A stretch of DNA of 64,000 nucleotides from NCBI GenBank assembly GCA_025504975.1, contig JANUWI010000018.1, positions 124,001-188,000 on the forward strand. Reading direction: 5' to 3'. The translations under genes were made by a program, and so were the position numbers. The notes beneath the pieces are model-generated. The model made no database searches. It saw only the letters and a program-made list of their open reading frames with translations, and was not told the DNA's origin. Shown in pieces: positions 1 through 11,120 of the stretch. Source of the stretch: Plenodomus lindquistii. Taxonomy: Eukaryota; Ascomycota; Dothideomycetes; Pleosporales; Leptosphaeriaceae. The stretch's first letter is position 1, and every line of letters starts with the position of its first letter.

Positions 1-211
1 AAGAAGAGGCGGACTGTCGTCCCGACGATGACCAGAGAGTCGCCGAGAAACATGCCTGATCACCTTGTGCACAGATGATGATCTCCTCCGGGGTTTATTC
101 GTGTTCTCCGAGCGACCGCGACCACTTACAACATATCGCCTCTTCCCTCTACGGTTCGTCACACTACGCCAGGCTGTCAGCTCACCGCCAGCTCAAGCAC
201 TCTCAAGCCAA

Positions 212-1305
212 CTATTGGTACCGAGGAGGAGTAACCTGGCCATTCGGCGCGCCATTGCCCTGTGGCTGGAACTCCATCTCCCGCTTCATCAACTCGAGTG
301 TCGAAGGGAAGTACGGCTCGACACCATATGTCCTGAGATAGCTGGCAGTCTTCTCGATGCGCTTGATCTCGCGCGAAACGTTCCAGTCCTCGCCCTCGCC
401 GAAGCGACGCTGAACGACGTCGACCATGGTATCGTCGAGTCGGCTGTAGAAGTCGCGACGGGCGGCGATGTCGCCGGCGTCTGCGCTGTCGATGCCGCCA
501 TGTGAGTTGAGGTTGCCGCCAAGCTTGAGGATGAGATCAAAGGCATAGCGGGGACCAGCTGGGAGATGTGTGAGGCGCTGGATGTCGGGGAGGAACTTCA
601 GCATGGCCGAAGCGAAATGTGAGGATGAGATGGAGTCGTTGAGGTCGTCCTGGAGGCGGTGCAGGTCGAAGTTGACAATGGTGATCTTGCGGTCGAGTTG
701 CGCGTTGAGTGTGGTGGCGGCGTCGGCTGTGGTGGTGTCCATGATCTTTGCAATGGAGACGGGGACATCTAATCTGTGTTAGTATGGGCGTTTCCGGGCA
801 ATCAAGTCAATGACGTACCTGGCCGCAGTCCACGCTTGTCGATCCAGTTGTGGACTTCTGCGCGCTGCTGCTCGAGCTGGTCCACCCAGGCCTGCATGTC
901 GGCCAGCTGGCTCTCGAGCTGCTCAATCTTCTCGCTGTAGGGCCGCACTGCCTGGGCAAAAGCCTGGGCAAGCAGATCTGGCATGGGGGCAGGCGCCAGG
1001 TTGCTGGAGGGCGGCATGGCCTGGCTCCTGATGGGCATTGCGCCGTGGCCGCCGTTGGACATGCCCTGAGGCTGCTGCGGCGGCGCGTAGGCCGACTCCT
1101 GGGGCTGCTGGGGGCGGGGATACATGTCGTCGTCGGTGGGGTCGTTGGGCTGCTGCTGCTGCTGATGCTGCTGCAAAAGGACGGGATCCTTGCGCGACGA
1201 CTCTGGGCGGTACTCGTCAATGGACTGGTTGCGGCGGCTTGGCTCTTCCTCGACGTAAGAATTGGCTCTGGAGGAGTTGCGACGCTTGGTGAAGATGCCC
1301 ATCAT
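212..1305 (-). CDS. conserved hypothetical coiled-coil protein
   Basis: I do not recognise a named family. The model has two exons (819-1305 and 212-768) joined by a 50-nt intron (769-818) with a GTACGT donor and an ATTAG acceptor; the joined frame encodes 347 residues. The start is the first of two adjacent ATGs. The N-terminal third is polar and basic, then rich in Gln and Pro (residues about 45-105), so probably disordered. Residues about 110-165 carry Leu/Glu/Gln heptads typical of a coiled coil. The remainder is a mixed, mostly helical domain that crosses the intron. No signal peptide or membrane segment is visible. It is probably a cytosolic scaffold-like protein, but that is inference from composition. 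The exon join is well supported because both sides continue the same helix-rich sequence and the phase fits. Confidence 0.7.
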
Positions 1306-2286
1306 GAGGAAGAAGAAGGTAGCGAGTGCGGACTGGGGGCGGCGTGACTATATGGAGGGGCCGAGCAGGAAGCGAGATTGCGCGTCGTGCAAAGTGAGAG
1401 GGTTGGGGGGCGCTGGTGGTGGGCGAGGTTATTCGAGAATAATTCGGTGGCTGCGCAGCGTTGGTCAGGTGGTTGGGGACCTAGAGCGTCTCTGCGACCA
1501 CGGAACCTGGGCAGCAGACGGATATACGCGCGCAACAACGCCGTCGCACAAGAATACCAGCACAAACAAACAATGCAACGAAGCTCTGTTGCAGCAGAGC
1601 AGAGCAGACGATAGCAATGCAATGTAGAAGAGCGGTCGAACCAGAGGTTGTTGTCGTGGTGATGTCTGCAGCTGGTTATAACGGGAAGCAGAGCGACAAC
1701 GCGACTGGCCCCGCTGCCGACCCGAGAAGGCGCCCCTAGCCTGCCGCACTTTCCCGCCCTGCCATTGGCCAATTCTGCTGCTTCCTGCCCCATTTGGTGC
1801 CCCTGCCATCGTGTTCTCCATGCGCTGTCCACCGCAATCACCTCATTTTCCCAGTAACCCAACCCACCCATCTCGACAATCTCAGGCATCATCACAATCT
1901 CAATCACATCACAATTACAATCAGCAACACCCTTCGACTAGAGTAAATCCGGGATACCCACAAAATCCCACGCTTTTGCTCCAGTCATCCGACAACTGTC
2001 CCGACCCCCACTAAAACCACGCAACAAGCTCGTGCCACCAAGCAACTTTTATTTTATCGATTGGCTTTAGCTCATCTGGAGTAAGTATATGCGAATAGGT
2101 ACTCAAACTCGACCTTGGTCGTTTCCTTCCTTACAAAACTTCTCCTACACGAGCTATCAAACACATTTGCGTGACCATGTCCCCTCGCCAGCCTACACTT
2201 TTCCAGACACTTGTTTACCTTGGAAATATAGAGCAGACGACCTGCCGCGCATCTCCACCTCTCCCAATCTGCCGTGTACCTTGCTA

Positions 2287-2423
2287 CTCTAGGCAAGACT
2301 TTAAAAAAAAGAAGTGTAGATAACTGCTGCATCCGCTGTAACCACTTTACACCACCTCCTCATCTACCTTGTACTTTTCTCCTCTAGGCAAGACTTTAGA
2401 AAAGAAGTGTAGATGTCTGCTGC
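2287..2423 (+). repeat. imperfect direct repeat, two copies
   Basis: Copy 1 spans about 2287-2332 and copy 2 about 2382-2423. Both run from CTCTAGGCAAGACTTTA through an A-rich stretch and GAAGTGTAGAT to CTGCTGCA, differing in the length of the A run and a few bases. The copies lie 95 bp apart, so this looks like a local duplication. Function unknown. Confidence 0.7.
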
Positions 2424-2660
2424 AGAACTTGTCCCACCGTCCTCCTGCAGCTTCCAGTACTGTCCTGTCCTGTATTGTACTACATACACACTCCACTCCA
2501 CTCCACTCCACTTCACCAGCCGTGCAACCCCACACCTCTGTCCGCATGACATGGCAATGCATGACAGGATTGCTACTTACTTTAGCAAAGTACGAGTCCA
2601 AGTGTCAAAAACAGTGGGCAAACTACTCGTAAACCACGGCTGTCTTGGCATGTTGTGCGA

Positions 2661-2692
2661 CCTACCTACCTACCTACCTACCTACCTACCTA
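2661..2692 (+). repeat. (CCTA)8 microsatellite
   Basis: Eight uninterrupted CCTA units. A related (CTAC)n tract occurs near 18591-18611. Confidence 0.95.
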
Positions 2693-2905
2693 GCAAGGTC
2701 GGGAACCTAAGTGGTATGCGTGATAGGTCGGGTGTGACGGATACAGAATTACACGCTGGCTGGTGGTGGGGGGTATTAGGCGTAGTGCGAGGCATGTATA
2801 TACCTACATCTCACCTCATCTCATTTCTACAAGGAATCAATCAAACATTATCTATATCCATCTACCCACCCTTCCTCCTTTAACAGCACACTCACGATCC
2901 CAACC

Positions 2906-3498
2906 TCACAAGTCCTTCTTCTCCCTCACCGCCTCTATACCCACACCCACACCCACACCCACACCCACACCACCATCCTCCACTCCATCTCCATCACCCC
3001 GCTCATCTTCATCCCCAAACACCACCCCCCCAACAACCCACCCACTCCCCCCCTCCAAAACACCACAAAACACCCCCAACAACCCCGCAATAACAAAACA
3101 ACTAATCCCCGTCCCAATCTCCAACCAACTCCCCTCATCCCTAACTCTATAAAAGAATCCCAGCGTGAGCACATCCACCACGGCGATAACAACGCCAAAC
3201 AGCGCGCCAGGCCCCACACCCAGCCGTTGCGTAAGCAGCGTGAACAAGCTGGACAAAAAGGCAAAAGGGGTCAGGAGTTTGAGGAGCAGGAGGGCGCCTT
3301 GGGAGAAGGGGTCGAAGATGGGGATTAGCCGGTATACGGCGTCGAGGGAGAAGGAGGATACCGAGGCGATGTTGCTGGCGGAGAAGAAGGCGGATTGGAG
3401 GTAGAAGATGAAGAAGAGGGCTATGCGGGTGTCGGGGAGGGTGAGGGGGCGGTAGGTTTTACGCGGTGAGGAGGTTTGCGGTGGTGTGGTGGTGCTGG

Positions 3499-3536
<38 letters not shown>

Positions 3537-6098
3537 GTGTGTGTGTGTCTTTGTGTAGGAGGCGCAGTTGTGTGGATTTGCACTGCGTATTCCATTGCCA
3601 TCCAACTCACCAGACACGCGCAAAATGATACGTAAAACAGGCCTTCGTATGAAATCGACAGAATCACAAATGTTGGGCTGAATTGCAGGAATATTACCAT
3701 GAGTCGGTGGATGTAGTGGTTATTCGGGTACAGGCCGTGGAGCTGTGGCATGAACAAGGACGTGACGAGGGTTGTCCAGCCGACAGTTATGACGCCGAGG
3801 GGCACGCCTTGACGCGCTTGGATGTAGCCAATCGCGGTTTGGGTTACGATCATGGACAGGAGGATGAGTCCGAGTTGGACGCCGATTAGGATGCGGGATT
3901 TTGAATTGACGGAGGGGGAGATGGTGTGGTGGCCAAGGAGGCGGTCTTCAAAGATGAGATAGAGGAGGCCGGCTGTGAACATTAGGGCACCTCCGAGTAG
4001 GCTACGAATGATCAGTTGAGAGTTCTGGGGCAGGCGATCGGATACTTACATCAACCGTACGTCCTCAGCTTTGTTGGCAGGGAGCAGGGTGAAGACACTC
4101 ATAGCCATGCAAGACACGACCCACGTCGCAACGATACCTATATTCTTGCGCAGGAATCTTGTACCATACACGGCTGGCCACAGTGTCGCGAGCAAATAGC
4201 ATCCAGTGTAAACCTCTCTCATGTAGTAACTTTGCACCTGATCATCATTAGCCCACGTCTGTAAAGCAAATAATCGCAACCTTACCAAAGCTTGAAGCAG
4301 GCCAAAGAAGCCAACTGCCGAAAAGACCAACTTGGCAACATCACCCTTGGACTTGACATATCCGAACAGAATCTTGCCTCCCTGTTTGAGCGTCTGTCTC
4401 CGTGCGTAAATCTCTTCCCAAAAGATGATTGGGAAGAACGCGTAGACATAGTAGATGAGTGGGGAGCGCTGCTTCAGCAATACGCCATAGAGCACGACTG
4501 CCACCGATGAGAAGAACACAGTACTCTGCGCAGTCCTTTGCGCCGGGACGTCCCCAGACAGTACGTGCAGGTTGACGACTGTAGTCAAGGCGAAGACAAT
4601 CCAACCAACATACCCCGCCGTGATAATGGTCCGCAGAAATAGCCAATCGTAGGTCTGTAGATACCGTATGCCTTCAAGTCCGAGATCAATCAGCTCATAC
4701 GTCTGGTCGATAGCCTTCTTGAAGTCAGCCTCCTCACGGCCAGAATCAATGGCGTTTTGAATCTCCGCAATACGGTGTTCCACAGAATGCGCCTCATCCC
4801 CCAGTCCAGGGAAGGGCTTGTATCGAATCTCTTTGGCCTTCTTCTGCTCTTCCTTGACATGGTACATCTCAAGTATCTCCTTGGCATTGGCAAGAAACGC
4901 CTCGGCCTTGGACTTCTCATCCATGTCCAAGTAAGCCAGGGGCAAGACCCCCACCGAATTCGTCGGAAAGTCCAGACCAACGAGATATGCCATGAGCGCC
5001 GCCACATCTGCCTGCTCGACATCATGCCGCTGAACATGATCCAAATGCCAGTCTGACGAGAAACTATCCGCATGTCCAGGAGCCAGCCCTGTCGTTGTCG
5101 TCACAGGCTTCGCAACGCCCGAGCCCCACGCAATCAACGGCGTGCGCGTATTATCCTGATGGCCATCCCCATGACTGCCCCAATCACTCATGCCATGATC
5201 CGCCGTAAACACAAACGCCGTTTTATCGTCGTTGTAGAACTCCTCGATCAATTGCGTAATCTCTTGAACCCCACGATCCACAATCTGAATGTTGTGCAAA
5301 TACTGCCACGAATACGGCCGATGCGCATGCCCCGTCGTATCCAGCCCCAATAAATGCAGAAAGAAGACATTCTTCTCTTGCCTCAGTTCAGCATCCAGCG
5401 TCGCATTCGTCTTCGCATCCGCAAACAATTGCTTCACGCGGTCAAACACCCATTCATCCAGCACCCACGCGTCTTTACTGAAATCCTCAAATTCATGGCC
5501 GTAGCAGTCTGCGTCTACGCGGCCGGCCACAGCGCCCTGCTCGAACATGGGCAGGATGTCGGGACTGCCCCAGCTCCAGGTGTGTCTGCTGCGATTGAAG
5601 ACGCTGTCAAAGTTGACGGGGTTGAGTTTCCAGCCCGTCATTACGGCCGAGACATCTTCGTAGAGGCCGGCGATGAGCGCAACGTGGCCTGGGCGGGACT
5701 CGGTGGGGACGCGGGTATGCGAGACGCCAAAGGTGCCTGTTTCGAGGACTTTGGAGCGGAGGAAGGGGGCAAGAGGGCGGGGATCAGTTGCGTCGAGGCT
5801 GGAATCCATGCGGTTGGGGTTGGGGTTGGGGTCGGGAAAGAATTGGAATGCCTTGTCTGCGCGGAGACCGTCACCTGTGGTGATGATCAGTTCCAGTCTC
5901 TACCATGAATTCAGCCTCGCATTCCCTACCGACAAACAATACCAGCCGCTTCGCAGGCGCTTCCTGGGTTTCCACCCGGTGCTCGCGCATGCCATGGACA
6001 ATGGGACTGACAAAGTAAATGGAAAAGATGCTGTAAATGTAGGAGAGGTGGAAGACCACGGCCACGAGCAGGAAGTGGTATCTCCCAAATTGCGCCAT
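2906..6098 (-). CDS. mcd4: GPI ethanolamine phosphate transferase 1 (Mcd4)
   Basis: Mcd4 adds ethanolamine phosphate to the first mannose of the GPI-anchor precursor in the ER membrane. Four exons (5930-6098, 4286-5874, 4050-4237, 2906-4001) give 1013 residues, the family's usual size. Exon 1 carries the N-terminal membrane anchor and the start of the alkaline-phosphatase-like luminal domain; the exon 1-2 join restores the VGDGLRAD motif. Metal-binding landmarks include TADHGMSDWGSHG and GDGHQDNTRTPL. The C-terminal half is a multi-helix membrane domain. The intron at 4238-4285 is 48 nt with no in-frame stop, so a naive reading adds 16 false residues. Two low-complexity insertions stand out: an alternating Asn-Gly tract from (CCGTTG)6 at 3501-3536, and a Val-Gly tail from CCACAC repeats near 2941-2970. 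The start matches the family N-terminus. Confidence 0.95.
2941..2973 (+). repeat. CCACAC repeat in the mcd4 3' coding end
   Basis: Tandem hexamer that encodes an alternating Gly-Val run in the cytosolic tail of Mcd4. A second coding hexamer array, (CCGTTG)6 at 3501-3536, encodes Asn-Gly. Confidence 0.85.
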
Positions 6099-6574
6099 GA
6101 TGGGAGTGGTAAAGGAGTGGCTGTCTCGCGGGAGACGTGTTTGTGGTTAACGCGACGGTAGTACCTCGATGGTTCGCGACCATGGGGGTGTTCTCGTCCT
6201 CGTCCCTGCCAAGAAAAATGGGGGGTTTTGAGCAGTCAGCGGCACGACAAAGATGACTGCGGCCTGGTCATTTTGGAAGAAAGCTATAGTACTCATCGTT
6301 CCATCACGAGCATATTATTTGTCCAAATTATCCCCTGGCATTTCTCACATGTGTCCCTCGAGCCATGTTAAGGATATTAGGTAATTACCCAAATAGGAAA
6401 CACCGAGCCCTCTTCTCCGCAGTAGCGCTGTCCCGACACTCGCAACAACGAAAGATGCGACACGGTAGGACCAATACACTGCATTACTATAGACTCAACG
6501 CCATCAACGACCTTCAAGTGATATACCCAAACGACGGACGGCAATTTGCATCGTGATTCATAGCGAACGACTAT
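6099..6574. other. intergenic region between mcd4 and gdi1
   Basis: 476 bp holding the mcd4 promoter and the gdi1 3' end. I see no further gene or clear motif. Confidence 0.6.
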
Positions 6575-8345
6575 CTATTCCTCAACATTAAAGTTGGCTC
6601 CCTCCCTCAGACCCTCAACCACAAGCTCGCTGCCCTCGGCGCGCTGGTAGATGTCCTTGATGTCATCTGGAGCTTGTTAGTACAATATCCTCAGACTTTG
6701 GAATCGAACTTACCCGTTGTAGTCTCAAAGTGGCTGGTAGCATCGTAGCTCTTCGACAAGAAGATGTTGTCGTTGGTGCCGCTCTCGAGGGGCTCGTAAA
6801 GCGGAATTGGCTGGCCCATGAACTTCTCCTCAATCTTGCCGAGACGGTCGAGACCGGGCTGGAGCTCGAGGTGGTGGTTGCTATCACCTTCGGCAATGGT
6901 GGACACGATGGCGATGTAGTAGCCCTTGGGGCAGACGTTGTGAGCGGATGAGACAACGGCAACGTAAATGTCTAAGGACACGTTAGTAATCGACGGCACT
7001 GGTTACCCTGTTTCACATACCATGCTTGCGTCCGACCTGGGACTGAGGAATGATGAGCTGTAGCGAGTCTGCATCGGCTGTGTTGGGGATGGGGTGGTCC
7101 AGAATGCAAATGGCCTTGAGCAAGTGTCCAGTGACGCGCACCTTGTCGGGGAAGTATGAGGGGTCGGCAAGAATCTTCTTTGCCTTTGTCTCAAACTTCA
7201 TGCCCGGGCCCGCATCGTCCTTCTCCTTCATGGTGGCCTTGATGCCGACCACCTTGCCGCCATCGTAAAGGAACTCGTCGACATCAGTGTTCAACATGTA
7301 GGTACCACCGTAGATGGCGGAGAGACGAGCGAAACCCTGGGGAAGCTCACCCAAGCCGTAGAGTGGGTAGATGTATGGCGACTTTCCGTATCTTGCCATG
7401 GAGTTGACGTAGAGCCTGATGCGCTGGATGGCCTCGTTCGCTTGACCCTTTTGCGTAATGTAGTCATCTGTGGGGTACAGCGCCATCGAGTGTCCGATAA
7501 AGTCCCGGGTAGTGGCCTCGAGGCCAAACTTGTCGTACACGTCCTTCATGGTGTTGTTGTTTACGTCGAGACCTGAGTCACGTAGTCAGCGGTTGGAACG
7601 TCCGTACTTTGACCGTCTCCTAGACTCACCCTTGTGTGTTGCTGGGTCGTCCAAATTGTATGCGCCAACCCACTCGAGAAAGTTTCTTGCCCTACGCTTC
7701 TCGAACAGACCCATGAGGGGCGATCGCAGCGCCTCGCCGGCATCTGAGGGAACCTTTGCGACTGTGGCCTTGGGTCCATTCCCTTGCTGTACGTAGCTGC
7801 CGGCAATCTGCTTGAACTCGAGATACTTTGTGACGTCGGTCGAGACGAGGATGTTGGTGAGCTCGCCATTCGCCATGAGGAGCTTGGGGACGAGGTCGAT
7901 GTTCCAGTCGTTGACGCGACCGTACTTCTTCCATGGCTCGCCCTCGGTCTGGCCGTAGCGCTTGAAGAGCTGGCGACTGTGTCAGTAGGGGGAGGGCTCG
8001 AGGGCATGCAGTCTACTCACAGCTTCAATGTTGAGCGAAGCCGCCTCACTGCGTCACGTTAGCTGCCGGCCGGGAGTAGTCTAGGCCATGCGCGCTGCAC
8101 GTACCCGCCATAGTGATCGTTGCGGTCAATGTGGAGGACCTTCTTGCCCTTGACACTGAGGACACTGGACAGCTGTCAGTATATAGTCTCTCTCTCTCGT
8201 TAGCACGCCACTGGTGTTACCCTGAAAGCACGCATTCGGTGAGACCTGGGTGCTGTTAGCTGGCTGTGCATCGTCACGGCACCGCGGGGTAGCGCCCACC
8301 AGTTCCCAAGACCACCACGTCGTACTCGGGCGCAATCTCGTCCAT
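6575..8345 (-). CDS. gdi1: Rab GDP-dissociation inhibitor
   Basis: GDI extracts prenylated, GDP-bound Rab GTPases from membranes and recycles them, so it is needed for all vesicle traffic. Eight exons (8300-8345, 8221-8245, 8105-8164, 8021-8048, 7630-7969, 7021-7572, 6714-6971, 6575-6666) give 466 residues, normal for the family. The N-terminus has the FAD-like fold motif (VVLGTGLTECVLSG), followed by the HIDRNDHYGG conserved region and the Rab-binding platform (MALYPTDDYI and PLYGLGELPQGFARLSAIYGG). Exons 2 and 4 are tiny (25 and 28 nt); both are needed to rebuild conserved motifs and every junction is phase-consistent. The seven introns are 47-57 nt; the one at 8165-8220 contains a short CT tract. 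The start ATG is placed by the family N-terminus (MDEIAPEYDV). Confidence 0.96.
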
Positions 8346-8826
8346 GATGAGGTCTAATAAGCTGGGGGCTTATGAAAGACGGTTCGAAAGTTTGGGGGGA
8401 GTTCTGCACTAGAGAGCAAGACAAGCTGTTGTTGGTGTTGCGGCGGTGAGCAGCCATGGATGTGGGGGTGATCGAGTAGCTTCCTTGGGCATGGCCTCGC
8501 CGCTATGCAGTGGCGTGTGAGGCTCGTCGCCATTTATGCATTGCACGCGCCGTCCACAAAGCCTCACGTCTGTCCGAACCTCGAGGCACGCAACATTCTG
8601 GTCAAAGGGCCATTTGACTGATTCATCATCCAACGATACTCTTACGTCGTGTATAATACATAATGTCACATGTGCCGTTGACATGCGTTTTGACATGCAT
8701 CATCTCCTCATGCTCCTCAATGTCATGCACGCTCCCCCTCGTGGCACGGTGCCGATCGAGTGGTTGCAGAAGCTTGGATGCCTGGACTTTTGTTTACTAC
8801 GCTACCATCTGTTGCCTTGTATCATC
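8346..8826. other. intergenic region, gdi1 promoter side
   Basis: 481 bp between the gdi1 start and the end of the mitoribosomal gene. Only short, overlapping open frames; I see nothing supportable. Confidence 0.55.
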
Positions 8827-9693
8827 TCATCGAGCCGCAGGTCTGTCTGCGGCTGGTTCTGCTAGAGCTTCGGGGCGCGCGTCATCTGCCTCGAAATCAT
8901 CTGCCTCGAAATTATCCTAGATGCCAGTCAGCGAAGCTCACAGTATTTTTGCAGAGGCAAACCTACATATGGCGCGTTTTGTAGGTACTGCGGGCCGTCT
9001 GTGATGGAGAGATCAATCTGCGGGTCGTTCCTTGCAAGCTCCAGTGCCTCTGTGTATGCTTGGTGTCTCTCAGACAGTGTGTCCAGAATAGCTTTCATCG
9101 TCTCCTGCACGACCTTGTCCCGGTTCTTGTTCTCAAAGTCGCCGTATCCTGCCCCCAAACGCTCACGCTCGAGCTTCTCTGTCGCCAGACGGTTCCTCTC
9201 CTTCATGCAGGTCCACCAGAGTTGATGGAGTGATTCCCAGTCCCGGTTGCGCAGCTCTCCAATCGTCCATGCTCGTCCTGCGACCGCATTAGCCATTGAA
9301 CCGTGGTGAACTGCACAAATGCTCCACACCATGTCGTTGCTCCTCCACTGGCGTTTGCAGAAGTCTCTTGTCCTTGAAGAAGCCCCACAGTCCATGGTTT
9401 GGTGTGCCCGTCACTTTGTCCTCAATCTTGACCGGCTTGGGCAACGTCTGATTGGCAAAGTCCTTTTGTTTGACGGATAGAGTCTGCCTTCGTCGTGGTC
9501 CTGTGTTCCTGACGGCAGAAAGTCCTCTAACACTGTTGTTGTCCTTCTTGCACCGTGCTGGCGATGTCGAAAAGTGCGCCTTGGGGGCGTTGCGCGCGCA
9601 TTGGGCCGACGGCGCAAGGAATGCGAGCACTGCGTCTGATGTGGGCGAAGCGAGTCTAGGTCGCAATATGCGTGATGACCGTATTGAAGCCAT
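8827..9693 (-). CDS. mrpl4: mitochondrial large-subunit ribosomal protein uL29m (Mrpl4/MRP-L47)
   Basis: Structural protein of the mitochondrial 54S subunit, imported from the cytosol. Three exons (9330-9693, 8967-9277, 8827-8916) with introns at 9278-9329 and 8917-8966 give 254 residues. The N-terminal ~60 residues are Arg/Ser/Ala-rich and fit a mitochondrial targeting peptide. The family core follows: the GLWGFFKD segment, then, across the first intron, the uL29 helix pair starting RAWTIGELRNRDWESLHQLW. The last exon encodes an acidic tail with two copies of DxFEADD. An in-frame ATG-less extension reaches further upstream, but the start at 9693 gives the expected presequence. Confidence 0.92.
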
Positions 9694-10352
9694 GACGGAG
9701 GTTGTGCAGGTGGGGACATTGGAGGCTGCCAAAAAGTTCGGGAGAGAAAGCGCAAGCGGCCCGTGCGAGGCAATCAGCTTCTGGCACTCTACGAAAGTAC
9801 TACCTTGAGAATGCAGTAATAGTAAAACCACATCACTGCAACAACATCAAATTAATTGACCAAGTATACAAGTCACGGTACGGCATCTCGCAGCGTGTAG
9901 CTCAATTTCTGCATGGGAAGGATATCGGTGTCGCGGTTGCCTCTCATGGACGTGAACCACTGGTGTAGGCTCACCAGAACCGCAGCGTGGCGCTGATACA
10001 GTGGGCTTGAACAATTACACTGCCCTATCGTGTAGAACTTACACATTTAGATATAGTCAAGTTCTCCAAGTGTGGGTGTGGGTGACTGTAAGCCTGGCGG
10101 TGCATCGAAGGATAGCGCGCCTGTCAGCCCTCCACGAACTCAGCCCGCCAGCGGACCCACACCCGCCGCCCTTCTGCCTCAGGAACTCGTATAAAGCCAC
10201 CCCTCCCCTCCCGGCTGCTTCTCCCCTCCACTCCACCCCAAACTTCGCGCTCGACACTCCCGTGTACGGGCGCTCTTTGATAGTTCAATTTCACTAGAGG
10301 ATTTCTTCGATTTCACCAGCGGGTACCAGGACCCGCCCTTCGACATTTCAAT
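9694..10352. promoter_or_regulatory. divergent promoter, mrpl4 / bZIP gene
   Basis: 659 bp between two divergently transcribed genes. A TATAAA box lies at 10190-10195 on the plus strand, upstream of the bZIP gene, in a C-rich context. No ATG occurs between that box and 10353, so 10353 would be the first start codon on a transcript initiating downstream of the box. Confidence 0.55.
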
Positions 10353-10478
10353 ATGCAATATACCGCAGCCACCATGCAGTTCGTCCCAAGCCAAACCCCC
10401 ATCCCGGGCTCCAGAAGGTTCAAGCAGCCATCTCAGCTCCGAGACTTTGGTGAGCCATCTTGGAGCCCCGTCAATTAA
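10353..10478 (+). promoter_or_regulatory. upstream ORF (41 codons) in the bZIP leader
   Basis: The first ATG downstream of the TATA box opens a 41-codon frame, with a second in-frame ATG at 10374, ending in TAA at 10476-10478. It is out of frame with, and entirely upstream of, the main coding sequence at 10564. Genes of the Gcn4/Cpc1 class are classically controlled by upstream ORFs, so this may be a translational switch. Alternative: it could be a coding exon, because a good donor (GTGAGC) sits at 10450, but the obvious acceptor at the end of that stretch does not fit the phase. Confidence 0.5.
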
Positions 10479-10563
10479 TTGGGACTATGCGCTTTCCTTC
10501 AACACCACCAATGATAGCGGTTCACAATTGCCTTCCTCGACCCCTTCTTCCTCGGCGACTTAC

Positions 10564-11120
10564 ATGAGCGACTTGCTCGCTGGAGACCCTGCTTTGAACT
10601 CTACCATGGACTGGAACGTCTTTTCTCATTCTGACTCATTCTATCTTGGCGACGCTTCTCAAATGCTCACTGGAGCCCCTGCAACTTCCACATCTACGGA
10701 GGATATGACGAACCTCGGAGTAATGTCTTGTGCGATGATTGCAACTCCGATGACTCAAGGTACACGTGCTCAGGCGACCGTGCAATCAATATGGTGCTGA
10801 CTACAATAGAACACTCACATTCTGGCTCTTCTTTTACGAGCAAGGACCGGATGAGCTCCTCGCCTGAGCAGTCTTCTTACTATTCTAAATTGGCTCCTGC
10901 GAAAAGTAGCCCCCTCGCACCTGAGCCTTCCAAGGTCGAGAAGCGTAAAGCCAACACTCTCGCTGCTCGCCGCTACCGACAGAAGCGTGTGGATGCCATG
11001 AGCAGTCTCGAGGCCGAGCTGAAAGATGTCAAGACTGAGCGCGACGATTACAAAGTCCGCTGCGCCAAACTGGAAGGCGAAGTCGAAGCCTTACGTGCCC
11101 TGCTTCGCACGCAGAAATGA
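10564..11120 (+). CDS. bZIP transcription factor, Gcn4/Cpc1-like
   Basis: Likely a nuclear DNA-binding regulator; Gcn4/Cpc1 homologues switch on amino-acid biosynthesis under starvation. Two exons (10564-10759 and 10810-11120) flank a 50-nt intron (10760-10809), giving 168 residues from the first in-frame ATG. The N-terminal part is Ser/Thr-rich and acidic, as in activation domains. The C-terminus has the basic region KRKANTLAARRYRQKR, matching the NxxAAxxxR bZIP signature, followed directly by a leucine-zipper coiled coil ending near the stop. The start is uncertain: the frame stays open upstream without an ATG, and a spliced first exon beginning at 10353 is possible. Assignment to Gcn4 rather than another bZIP subclass rests on the basic region and the C-terminal position of the zipper. 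Confidence 0.75.

Larger units (their letters stand above)
1306..2905. other. intergenic region with simple repeats
   Basis: About 1.6 kb upstream of the coiled-coil gene and downstream of mcd4. Open frames here are short, overlap on both strands and show no family signature, so I call no gene. It contains a (CTCCA)4 run at 2491-2510, a (CCTA)8 microsatellite at 2661-2692 and a duplicated segment listed separately. Confidence 0.6.

Noticed and set aside
1302..1907. 201-codon minus-strand frame upstream of the coiled-coil gene
   Set aside because: Overlaps the gene's start region, has low-complexity composition and no domain; more likely leader sequence.
2661..2692. Possible CRISPR or telomeric repeat
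   Set aside because: It is a simple (CCTA)n microsatellite; units are 4 bp with no spacers and it does not match TTAGGG.
9880..9970. tRNA-like stretch upstream of the bZIP gene
   Set aside because: A vague A-box-like word is present, but no B box (GGTTCRA) or cloverleaf arms could be paired.
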